Origin: Anaerolineae bacterium
GTDB taxonomy: Bacteria; Chloroflexota; Anaerolineae; Aggregatilineales; UBA3940
Assembly: GCA_020852775.1 (NCBI GenBank)
Contig: JADZAD010000049.1
Span: 1 to 12,174 of the forward strand
Length of the DNA stretch: 12,174 nt
Reading direction: 5' to 3'
Position numbers and translations under genes: made by a program. Shown here piece by piece: positions 1 through 5,531 of the stretch. The notes under the pieces are model-generated. The model saw only the letters and a program-made list of their open reading frames with translations, was not told where the DNA came from and did no database searches. The stretch's first letter is position 1. Every line of letters starts with the position of its first letter.

Positions 1-73
1 CAACGGTTGTGTCCGTTTCGCCCAGCGGGAGCCGCGCCCGGCAGTTCGGGCATTGTAAAGAGGTCAGTTCCAT
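1..73 (-). CDS. Partial zinc-ribbon-like protein, N-terminus only
   Basis: The minus strand reads an ATG at 73-71 and then 24 codons to the window edge without a stop. A fair ribosome site (GTGAGG, positions 85-80) lies 6 bases upstream of it. The peptide starts MELTSLQCPNCRARLPLGE. The C8-P-N-C11 pair followed by a short hydrophobic stretch is how many small bacterial zinc-ribbon N-termini begin, with a second CxxC expected about 15-20 residues further on, outside the window. It is divergent from the 3D-domain gene, and bases 74-226 would be their shared promoter region. No function can be assigned. The call rests on the start, ribosome site and cysteine pair alone. The other frames here give only short, featureless peptides. 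Confidence 0.45.
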   Translation of the reverse strand, partial: MELTSLQCPNCRARLPLGETDTTV

Positions 74-80
74 GGCAGGC

Positions 81-108
81 CTCACAGATCAACAGACATG
101 AATACAGT
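81..108 (+). promoter_or_regulatory. Candidate promoter of the 3D-domain gene
   Basis: CTCACA (81-86) and TACAGT (103-108) are separated by 16 bases. The -35 matches TTGACA at four of six positions and the -10 matches TATAAT at four of six. Transcription would begin near 115, giving a leader of about 110 bases to the ATG at 227. The long leader and modest match make this tentative. Confidence 0.25.
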
Positions 109-226
109 GTAAATCTTACCACATATCCGTGTCATTCAGGTTATGATCCTGACTTATGCTGGGAGATTCCAACCCCTTGTACTTCATCATCAGCCCATGC
201 TGAACGAATGGATAGCAAGGAGTAGT

Positions 227-1801
227 ATGCCAGACCGAAAACTCCCCCGCCTGCCCCTTCCAGGTGAACAACCCGGTACGATCTACCGTCCCCGCGCGCG
301 GCGCAGCACACCACCCTCACAGATGGGCTGGTTCTGGCCAGTGCTGCCATATGCGTTCGGCCTGGCCGCCCTGCTGGCTACCGGATGGGTATGGCTGGCA
401 ACAGGCACCCCGGTGACGGTAGTGGTGAACGGCAGCCCGGTCGAAGTCCGCAACCACCGGCCCCGTGTCGCCGGGATGGTGCGTGCCGCCGGCGTCCGGC
501 TCGACCGCACCCTGTACATCGACCCACCGCCGGACAGCCCCGTCAGCTCCGCTATGGTGATTACTGTCGCGGAACAGCGCCCTGTCACCGTGCATGTCGA
601 TGGCGACACGCGGCGCATGGAACTGCCTGGTGCAGATGCATCGCAGATACCTGGCCTGCTGGCGATCACGATGGGGCCGGGGGACACGCTCCGTGTAGAC
701 CGGGCAGTACGCCCCGGCCCGGCAGAGATCGCGCGGGACCCGGCGCTGGCACACGTACCCGCTATCCCCCGTGAAGTGAGTGTGCGCCGGGCGTACATCC
801 TGTCGATTACAGAATACACCAGCCCGGGCGCAGCGCCCGTCCACTCTACTGTGCCGGGCAGCGCCCCGACAGTGGGTGTGGCGCTCGAAGCCGCAGGCTA
901 TAGGCTCTACGAAGGTGACCGGGTCACTCCACCGCCGGACACCTCACTCGATGCTATCTCGCCAGGGGAGACGGTCATCGTCGAGATCAGGCGCGGCACC
1001 CCGGTCAGTATCGCCGCTGACGGACAGACACGGGCACTGCGTACCCGGGCATCAACCGTCGCGGATGCGCTGGCTGAACTCGGTCTGGCCCCCTCCGGCG
1101 GGGATTACCTCATCCCACCGCCCGAAACGCCGCTCTCGCCCGGGTTGACGATCCGGCTGGTGCGGGTTCGTATCGAGCCAACCATTGAGGAAGAGGAGAT
1201 TCCGTACACCACGCGCTACATCCCGGACCCCATGATGGAACTCGACCAGTTGCGACTGGTGGCGCCCGGCCTTCCGGGGCTGCGCCGCCGGGAAATCGCC
1301 GTCCGGTATGAAGATGGCGCGATGGTCAATTCGGTGCCGCGTGGTGAATGGATCGAGCGGGAGCCCACACCGGAGGTGATCGCCTATGGCACGCGTATCG
1401 TGCTGCACACCGCGCAGACGCCGGGCGGCCCGGTCGCGTACTGGCGCAGGCTGCGTGTACTGGCAACCTCCTACAGCCCGCTGACGGCGGGCCACAAGCA
1501 GCCCGGTGACCCGTTCTTCGGGCTGTCCGGGACGGGCACTCCGGTTGTGCGAGGGATCGTCGCCACCGACCCCCGGGTGATTCCGCTCTATACGCGGATG
1601 TTCGTGCCGGGCTACGGCTACGGGCAGGCGCTGGACGTCGGCGGCGCAGTCAAAGGAATGCGAATCGACCTGGGATATGACGACGCGAACCTGGTGCTGT
1701 GGAACAACTGGATCGAGATATACCTGCTCCCGCCCGTGCCTTCGCCTGACCAGATGGTGTGGGTACTGCCAGAAGCGCAGGCGCGGCCCGCCGATGAATA
1801 G
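227..1801 (+). CDS. Membrane-anchored DUF348/G5/3D-domain cell-wall protein (YabE/RpfB-like)
   Basis: This 524-residue protein has a short basic cytoplasmic N-terminus and one membrane segment (about 36-57). The rest should lie outside the membrane. It contains ubiquitin-like DUF348 units (clear at about 61-103 and 257-302, weaker at about 111-160 and 190-239), a G5-type domain (about 313-395) and a C-terminal 3D domain (about 409-501). The three aspartates naming the 3D domain are present: D448 (ATDP), D470 (ALDVGG) and D481 (RIDLGY). 3D domains share the double-psi barrel fold of MltA-type lytic transglycosylases. Proteins of this layout (YabE, RpfB) act on or bind peptidoglycan, so a wall-remodelling role is inferred. 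I chose the ATG at 227 because AAGGAG lies just upstream (217-222). An in-frame ATG at 143 adds 28 residues with no domain features and no good ribosome site. There is no LysM, resuscitation-factor or NlpC/P60 domain. Confidence 0.9.
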   Translation: MPDRKLPRLPLPGEQPGTIYRPRARRSTPPSQMGWFWPVLPYAFGLAALLATGWVWLATGTPVTVVVNGSPVEVRNHRPRVAGMVRAAGVRLDRTLYIDPPPDSPVSSAMVITVAEQRPVTVHVDGDTRRMELPGADASQIPGLLAITMGPGDTLRVDRAVRPGPAEIARDPALAHVPAIPREVSVRRAYILSITEYTSPGAAPVHSTVPGSAPTVGVALEAAGYRLYEGDRVTPPPDTSLDAISPGETVIVEIRRGTPVSIAADGQTRALRTRASTVADALAELGLAPSGGDYLIPPPETPLSPGLTIRLVRVRIEPTIEEEEIPYTTRYIPDPMMELDQLRLVAPGLPGLRRREIAVRYEDGAMVNSVPRGEWIEREPTPEVIAYGTRIVLHTAQTPGGPVAYWRRLRVLATSYSPLTAGHKQPGDPFFGLSGTGTPVVRGIVATDPRVIPLYTRMFVPGYGYGQALDVGGAVKGMRIDLGYDDANLVLWNNWIEIYLLPPVPSPDQMVWVLPEAQARPADE

Positions 1802-1826
1802 AAAAGAGACCGTTCATCACGGTCCC
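1801..1826 (-). terminator. Intrinsic terminator of the zinc-ribbon gene
   Basis: Read on the minus strand, GGGACCGT, loop GATGA and ACGGTCTC form an 8-base-pair stem containing one G-U pair, followed directly by TTTTC. In the plus direction the same bases have an A-C mismatch and no T run, so it should serve the minus-strand gene ending at 1879. It overlaps the last base of the 3D gene's stop codon. Confidence 0.6.
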
Positions 1827-1878
1827 CTCTCTGCCAGTTAAGCTCAGGCGGCCTGCAAAGGCCACACAGAGGTTCCAG

Positions 1879-2031
1879 TTAGCTGCTCTTGAGGAAGCGA
1901 GTCATCTTGGTGCCGCACACCGGGCAGACACCCTTCGCCATCTTGCGACCCTTGTCATTCGTGACGATCTTGGCATCCTTCATCGTCCGGGTGGCGCGGC
2001 ACTTCACACAATATGCTTCTTGATCAGCCAT
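1879..2031 (-). CDS. DUF5679-type small zinc-ribbon protein
   Basis: This 50-residue protein has two CxxC pairs, YCVKC near residue 9 and CPVCG near residue 38, separated by a basic stretch (RTMKDAKIVTNDKGRKMAKG). This fits a single four-cysteine zinc ribbon and matches my recollection of the DUF5679 family, common in Chloroflexota and some Actinobacteria. Its function is unknown; the basic surface and zinc ribbon suggest nucleic-acid or ribosome contact (inference). The reading frame is open back to 2208, but the true start is the ATG at 2031-2029: AAAGGAG (2048-2042) precedes it by about 10 bases, and the family starts there. The extra upstream residues are unlike the family and would cover the promoter region. 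The gene runs convergently into the 3D gene with a terminator between them. Confidence 0.88.
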   Translation of the reverse strand: MADQEAYCVKCRATRTMKDAKIVTNDKGRKMAKGVCPVCGTKMTRFLKSS

Positions 2032-2085
2032 CTTCCAGAACTCCTTTGGATAGAAATCCCCACACGGGATGTGAGTGTTATTCAC

Positions 2086-2115
2086 AGCATAGCAGAGGTC
2101 ATACAGACGCGCAAG
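2086..2115 (-). promoter_or_regulatory. Probable promoter of the zinc-ribbon gene
   Basis: On the minus strand, TTGCGC (2115-2110), an 18-base spacer and TATGCT (2091-2086) form a promoter-like pair. An extended -10 TG lies one base upstream of TATGCT (2094-2093). Transcription would start near 2079, giving a leader of about 48 bases. The -35 hexamer is the same TTGCGC seen before both small lipoprotein genes. Confidence 0.45.
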
Positions 2116-2241
2116 CAAGTCCCCCACGTCCGGAAAACTACCGGCCAGATACCTGCATTTTTTGAGATTCTGGAGTATACAGTAGGCGTGTCTGCGGCTG
2201 GCCGACACACCTGGCTCGCCAGCGAGAAAGGATGCTTCCCC

Positions 2242-2727
2242 ATGCGACGCAACGCGACCCTCGGTCGCCTGATTTTCTTCGGCGCGATCGCGCTGGCGTT
2301 CCTCTCAGAATTCGCCTTCACCGCGCTGGGTGGCTTCCTGAACCTGGGGACACTCTCCCAGACCACCGGCCTTGAAGCCGGGCGGCTGGTGCGTTACCTG
2401 CTGTTTCTCTCCCTGCAGGACCTGATCGGCGGGATCAGCGCGCTGATGGTCTTTCGCGGCTGCATCCGGCCCGACGCGCTCGACCGGGCGCGGGGCGCAC
2501 TGCAGGTGCTCCTGCCGACCATGGGCGTCTATGCCGTTTTCCAGATTCTGGCTGGTATCCTGCTCTTCAAGGAAGATCTACGCCCCACCTACATCGGACT
2601 GGGCGTAGTATACGGGCTGGCAGGGATTGCGGCGTGGTTCATCGGGCGCAGCCTGTACGCACCCGTCGAGGAGCCGAAGTACTCACGCCGGTCGAAGGGC
2701 CGGAAACAGGCGAAGAACAGCCGGTAA
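2242..2727 (+). CDS. Four-helix integral membrane protein of unknown function
   Basis: The 161-residue product has four predicted membrane segments (about 10-33, 49-71, 87-108 and 116-138) and a strongly basic cytoplasmic tail (RRSKGRKQAKNSR). I do not recognise a family. The frame is open back to 2020, but that would overlap the divergent zinc-ribbon gene. The ATG at 2242 is preceded by AAGGA (2228-2232) with a 9-base gap, and hydrophobic sequence begins immediately after it, so I take it as the start. The next gene begins 20 bases after this stop in the same direction, so the two are probably co-transcribed. With four short helices and no catalytic motif, this could be an accessory subunit or partner of the next membrane protein, but the sequence does not show that directly. 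Confidence 0.75.
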   Translation: MRRNATLGRLIFFGAIALAFLSEFAFTALGGFLNLGTLSQTTGLEAGRLVRYLLFLSLQDLIGGISALMVFRGCIRPDALDRARGALQVLLPTMGVYAVFQILAGILLFKEDLRPTYIGLGVVYGLAGIAAWFIGRSLYAPVEEPKYSRRSKGRKQAKNSR

Positions 2728-2747
2728 GCCGATCACAAGGAAGCCGC

Positions 2748-3596
2748 ATGAAGCTCACCACCGCCTCTCCCTTTTTCAGGCCCCTCTGCCGGGTATTCCG
2801 TGCGCTTGACCGTCTGGCGACGCTGCTCGGCTGGACGGAACACAGCTACTACCTGATGAGCGCCTTTGTTGTCACCTGCTGCCTGATCGCACTGATCTGG
2901 TGGCCGCTGTACCAGGAGGTGCTGGCTTACATCCGGAAGACCGGCCTGCCCTGGACGGTGCTGATCGACTGGCTGCTGATTGGCATCTGGCTGGCGATGT
3001 CGCTGCTGATCATGGCCGGTGCCGACCTGCGTAAAGACGTGCTGATCGTCTTTGTCGGCCTGTGCGGAGGGCTGGTTATCGAAAGCTGGGGTACCCAGAC
3101 GGAGCTGTGGGTGTACTACACCGCCGAGCGCCCGCCACTGTGGATCATCCCGGCGTGGCCGGTCGCCAGCCTGTCGATCGACCGGATCGTGCGGTTCCTC
3201 GACCGCCGTGTCGAGCGATTTGAAGGCCGGGTGGTGGACGTGCTCTACTGGGCAGTATTTGGCGCGTTCATGGCGCTGATGCTGGTCTTCGTGTGGCCCA
3301 CCATCACCAAATCACTGACACTCGCCGCGCTGCTGCTGTGCATGCTGCTGATCATCAGGCCAATGGATAAACGGATGATGCTGCTGACATTCGCCGCCGG
3401 GGCCGGGTTCGGCTACTTCCTCGAATTGTGGGGCACCACCCGGCTATGCTGGACGTACTACACCGGGGAGCAGCCGCCGCTGTTCGCGGTGCTGGCGCAC
3501 GGGATGGCAGCGGTAGCCTTCTGGCGCAGCAGCCTGCTGGTGAAGCTGGTGCTATCGTGGTTCCGTCCCGCGCCACAGCCGATGGCCGCAGATTGA
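2748..3596 (+). CDS. Polytopic membrane protein with an internal duplication, function unknown
   Basis: The 282-residue protein is mostly hydrophobic, with roughly seven or eight membrane segments. Two halves carry the same motif in the same register. Residues 112-131 and 226-245 both read E-x-W-G-T, then W nine residues after the E, then x-Y-Y-T-x-E-x-P-P-L. They are 114 residues apart, and a D-x-R sequence precedes each by 19 residues (D93 and D207). Such invariant polar and aromatic residues in a membrane protein suggest a paired substrate or cofactor site. The spacing is loosely reminiscent of the E/G/Y/P motifs of CruF-type carotenoid hydratases (DUF422), but I would not assign that. The ATG at 2748 has AAGGAA about 6 bases upstream; a longer frame from 2634 would overlap the previous gene by 94 bases. 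It is probably in one operon with the 161-residue membrane protein. Confidence 0.85.
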   Translation: MKLTTASPFFRPLCRVFRALDRLATLLGWTEHSYYLMSAFVVTCCLIALIWWPLYQEVLAYIRKTGLPWTVLIDWLLIGIWLAMSLLIMAGADLRKDVLIVFVGLCGGLVIESWGTQTELWVYYTAERPPLWIIPAWPVASLSIDRIVRFLDRRVERFEGRVVDVLYWAVFGAFMALMLVFVWPTITKSLTLAALLLCMLLIIRPMDKRMMLLTFAAGAGFGYFLELWGTTRLCWTYYTGEQPPLFAVLAHGMAAVAFWRSSLLVKLVLSWFRPAPQPMAAD

Positions 3597-3619
3597 GGCC
3601 GGTAGCCCGATAGTCAGGC

Positions 3620-3648
3620 TTGCGCCTTCTGCCGATCGAGAATAGAGT
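3620..3648 (+). promoter_or_regulatory. Promoter of the first small lipoprotein gene
   Basis: TTGCGC (3620-3625), a 17-base spacer and TAGAGT (3643-3648) are followed by ACGTGCA. The same layout, with the same -35, spacer length and a matching ACGCGCA, occurs before the neighbouring paralogue. That repetition is the main support. The predicted start is about 25 bases before the ATG at 3681, close to the AGGAGGAG ribosome site. Confidence 0.5.
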
Positions 3649-3680
3649 ACGTGCACTGGTAACCACAGGAGGAGAACACC

Positions 3681-4112
3681 ATGGCGAATTCCGGATTGAG
3701 GAGAGGCGGGCTGGTGCTGCTCGCCGTGTTGATACTGGCTCTCGGTGCGCTGGCCTGCGTGGGCGGTGGCGCCGACCCGACGGCTGTGCCCCCCACACCG
3801 GTCCCGCCGACCGCTGTGCCGCCGACCGCTGCACCGGTTGAAAGTGGGCCCGGCTCAGTAGACATTGTGAACAACTCGAGCAGCAAGACGATCTGCTACG
3901 TGTATATCTCGTCCACCACCTCCGATAGCTGGGGGGATGACCAGCTCGGGTCGGACAACACCGTCGCGCCAGGGCAGACCTTCACCATTACGGATGTCCC
4001 CGTCGGCACGTATGACCTGCGGGCGGATGACTGCGATAACACCGAGATCGACTCGGAGATGGGCGTCGAGATTACCACTGAGGGCATCACCTGGACCTTC
4101 ACTGACAACTAG
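3681..4112 (+). CDS. Small secreted lipoprotein, paralogue 1, with Pro/Thr tether
   Basis: This 143-residue protein begins with a type II signal peptide: R7-R8, a hydrophobic core, and a somewhat loose lipobox ending at C26. A tether of four PT[AP][VA]P repeats (residues 33-52) follows, then one acidic, beta-rich domain (about 57-141). The domain has two conserved cysteines: C72 in ICYVY and C118 in DDCDN, which could form a disulfide. It also has W84-G85-D86-D87-Q88-L89-G90 and G109-T-Y-D-L-R114. The second gene downstream shares all of these, so they are tandem duplicates. I recall similar 'CYVYIS...WG.DQLG...YDLR..DC' domains in other bacterial lipoproteins but cannot name a family or function. 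An envelope-surface binding role is inferred. The ribosome site is AGGAGGAG (3667-3674), 6 bases before the ATG. Confidence 0.88.
   Translation: MANSGLRRGGLVLLAVLILALGALACVGGGADPTAVPPTPVPPTAVPPTAAPVESGPGSVDIVNNSSSKTICYVYISSTTSDSWGDDQLGSDNTVAPGQTFTITDVPVGTYDLRADDCDNTEIDSEMGVEITTEGITWTFTDN
3777..3836 (+). repeat. Four 15-base coding repeats (Pro/Thr tether)
   Basis: Sixty bases encode four five-residue units of the form PT[AP][VA]P. Two adjacent units at 3804-3818 and 3819-3833 differ only in their last two bases, which points to recent slippage or duplication. The repeat lengthens the tether between lipid anchor and folded domain. The neighbouring paralogue lacks it. Confidence 0.8.
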
Positions 4113-4153
4113 GCCCGGCCCGCACTTTCGCGGAGGAAAACTATCCGTAACCG

Positions 4154-4183
4154 GGGGCGATCGCTGATCGCCCCTTCTGTTTG
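4154..4183 (+). terminator. Intrinsic terminator after lipoprotein paralogue 1
   Basis: GGGGCGATC (4154-4162), loop GCT and GATCGCCCC (4166-4174) form a perfect 9-base-pair stem, followed by TTCTGTTTG. It lies about 40 bases after the stop codon and separates the two lipoprotein genes into independent transcripts. Confidence 0.85.
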
Positions 4184-4216
4184 CCGGAACGTGCCCTGCG
4201 CTGGTCCGGTGGTTTG

Positions 4217-4245
4217 TTGCGCCACCCCGAAAAGCGATCTACAGT
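4217..4245 (+). promoter_or_regulatory. Promoter of the second small lipoprotein gene
   Basis: TTGCGC (4217-4222), a 17-base spacer and TACAGT (4240-4245) are followed by ACGCGCA. This matches the promoter of the first paralogue almost base for base in its hexamers and in the seven bases after the -10. The distance to the ribosome site is also nearly the same (-10 to GGAGG about 18 bases). Confidence 0.5.
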
Positions 4246-4277
4246 ACGCGCAGCATCTACCCGGAGGGAGAAACCCG

Positions 4278-4670
4278 ATGAAATTCTCTACCCTGAAGCG
4301 CGGCGGGCTGCTTCTGCTTGTCCTGCTGGTGAGCACGAGCCTGCTGGCAGCCTGTGGCTTTGGCGTCCCTGCAACCGATTACCCGGTCGAGCAGCAAGGC
4401 GAAGGAGCCGGATCCCTTACGATTGTCAACAACACCGCGGACGTGACCGTCTGCTATGTGTACGTCTCTCCGTCCACGACTGAGGCATGGGGAAACGACC
4501 AGCTTGGGCAGGATAACCGGGTCGAACCCGGCCAGTCCTTTACGATTACGGGCATCCCGGAAGGCAAATATGACCTGCGGGCTAATGACTGTGATAACTA
4601 CGAAATTACCGTCAAGTCCAACGTCCGGATCACCGCGGAAGGGCTCACCTGGACGCTCGCCAGCGACTGA
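4278..4670 (+). CDS. Small secreted lipoprotein, paralogue 2
   Basis: The 130-residue product has a type II signal peptide with a canonical lipobox, L23-A24-A25-C26. A short linker follows, then the same beta-rich domain as the preceding gene (about 45-128). Shared landmarks are C59 (VCYVY), W71-G72-N73-D74-Q75-L76-G77, P84-G85-Q86-S87-F88-T89-I90-T91, Y98-D99-L100-R101 and C105 (NDCDN). It lacks the Pro/Thr repeats of paralogue 1 and is less acidic towards its C-terminus. The start at 4278 is set by GGAGGGAG (4263-4270) and the signal peptide. A frame open from 4191 would put unrelated residues before the signal sequence. It is a single-gene transcript by its own promoter and terminator. Function is unknown; surface exposure is inferred from the lipobox. 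Confidence 0.88.
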   Translation: MKFSTLKRGGLLLLVLLVSTSLLAACGFGVPATDYPVEQQGEGAGSLTIVNNTADVTVCYVYVSPSTTEAWGNDQLGQDNRVEPGQSFTITGIPEGKYDLRANDCDNYEITVKSNVRITAEGLTWTLASD

Positions 4671-4676
4671 GGCTTC

Positions 4677-4706
4677 TTGTCAGCATCCGGAATTACGCAG
4701 TAGAAT
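4677..4706 (+). promoter_or_regulatory. Candidate promoter upstream of the TauE/SafE gene
   Basis: TTGTCA (4677-4682), an 18-base spacer and TAGAAT (4701-4706) match the consensus at five of six (both hexamers), and the -10 is followed by ACGT as in the lipoprotein promoters. It begins just after the lipoprotein stop. The terminator hairpin at 4718-4752 lies between this promoter and the permease ATG, so transcripts would have to read through it. Confidence 0.4.
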
Positions 4707-4717
4707 ACGTCTTCACC

Positions 4718-4752
4718 AGAGGGGCGACTACAATCGCCCTTCTCTATTCTTT
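4718..4752 (+). terminator. Intrinsic terminator after lipoprotein paralogue 2
   Basis: AGAGGGGCGA (4718-4727), loop CTACAA and TCGCCCTTCT (4734-4743) pair over ten positions with one G-U pair, followed by CTATTCTTT. The core GGGCGA...TCGCCC is the same as in the terminator after paralogue 1. It ends 24 bases before the permease ATG, so it may also act as a leader terminator for that gene. Confidence 0.8.
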
Positions 4753-4776
4753 ACGCCAGCCTGAAAAGCAATCCGC

Positions 4777-5502
4777 ATGGTCATCGATCCCCTGTCCGCT
4801 ACCGTCGCCCTGATAGTGTTCGTTGCCATCTTTACCCAGACTGTCGCCGGGTTCGGGCTTGGCCTGGTCGCCATGCCCCTGCTGATCCACGTGGTCGGGG
4901 TACGTACCGCCACGCCGCTCGTCGCCGCGATCGGATTGGTCGCCGGGGCGGTGATGCTGGCCCGCTACCGCGCCTCGCTGCGCTGGGACCTGATCTGGCG
5001 GCTGTCGCTGGCCTCACTGATCGGCATCCCGCTGGGCACCTACGCGCTCGGCTTCATCGACGAGCGCCTGATCACGACCACGCTTGGCGTGGTCGTAATC
5101 GGGTACGCACTCTATGTACTGTTCGGGCTGACACTGCCGCGCCTCGCCCATCCGGCGTGGGCCTACGGGCTGGGGTTTGTATCCGGCCTGCTCAGCGGCT
5201 CGACGAACACCGGCGGGCCGCCGCTGATCATCTACGGGCAGGCCAATCGCTGGGATCCGCTGGAATTCAAGGGCAACCTGCAGGTGATCTTCATGATCGC
5301 CGGAATCCTGGCAATGGTCACCCACCTGATGAGCGGTAACTTCACGCCCGGCGTGTGGCGCAACGTATGGATCAGCCTGCCGGGGCTGCTGCCAGCGTTC
5401 GTGCTCGGCTTCCTGCTCGATAAACGCATCAACGCGGAGCTGTTCCGCCGCGTGGTGCTGATCCTGCTCGTGATCATGGGCGTACTGTTGATTGTGCGCT
5501 AA
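4777..5502 (+). CDS. TauE/SafE (TSUP) family membrane permease
   Basis: This 241-residue protein has about eight membrane helices and the two signature glycine-rich helices of the TSUP family: Q21-T-V-A-G-F-G-L-G near the N-terminus and G141-S-T-N-T-G-G-P-P149 in the middle. They sit in the expected two-fold repeat, each followed by a hydrophobic run. Length fits the family (about 240-260). Characterised members export or import sulfite, sulfoacetate, taurine-derived sulfonates or other small organic anions; the substrate here cannot be read from sequence. The ATG at 4777 has only a weak ribosome site (GAAAAG), unlike most neighbours. An epimerase gene starts 29 bases after the stop and is probably co-transcribed, which may hint at a link to sugar or sugar-acid metabolism, but this is conjecture. 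Confidence 0.9.
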   Translation: MVIDPLSATVALIVFVAIFTQTVAGFGLGLVAMPLLIHVVGVRTATPLVAAIGLVAGAVMLARYRASLRWDLIWRLSLASLIGIPLGTYALGFIDERLITTTLGVVVIGYALYVLFGLTLPRLAHPAWAYGLGFVSGLLSGSTNTGGPPLIIYGQANRWDPLEFKGNLQVIFMIAGILAMVTHLMSGNFTPGVWRNVWISLPGLLPAFVLGFLLDKRINAELFRRVVLILLVIMGVLLIVR

Positions 5503-5531
5503 GCCAGCCTGACAGGGAAAGGAACCCCCAC

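Noticed and set aside
143..226. Upstream ATG at 143 as the start of the 3D-domain protein
   Set aside because: The extra 28 residues show no feature, and AAGGAG is placed for the ATG at 227. The alternative cannot be fully excluded.
2032..2208. N-terminal extension of the zinc-ribbon protein (minus-strand frame open to 2208)
   Set aside because: The added residues do not resemble the family, and the ATG at 2031 has a strong ribosome site and a promoter placed just upstream of it.
4755..5512. Identical 10-base sequence GCCAGCCTGA flanks the TauE/SafE gene (4755-4764 and 5503-5512), like a target-site duplication
   Set aside because: There is no transposase, no terminal inverted repeats, and the right copy sits inside the operon gap before the epimerase ribosome site. 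Chance repetition is the simpler explanation.
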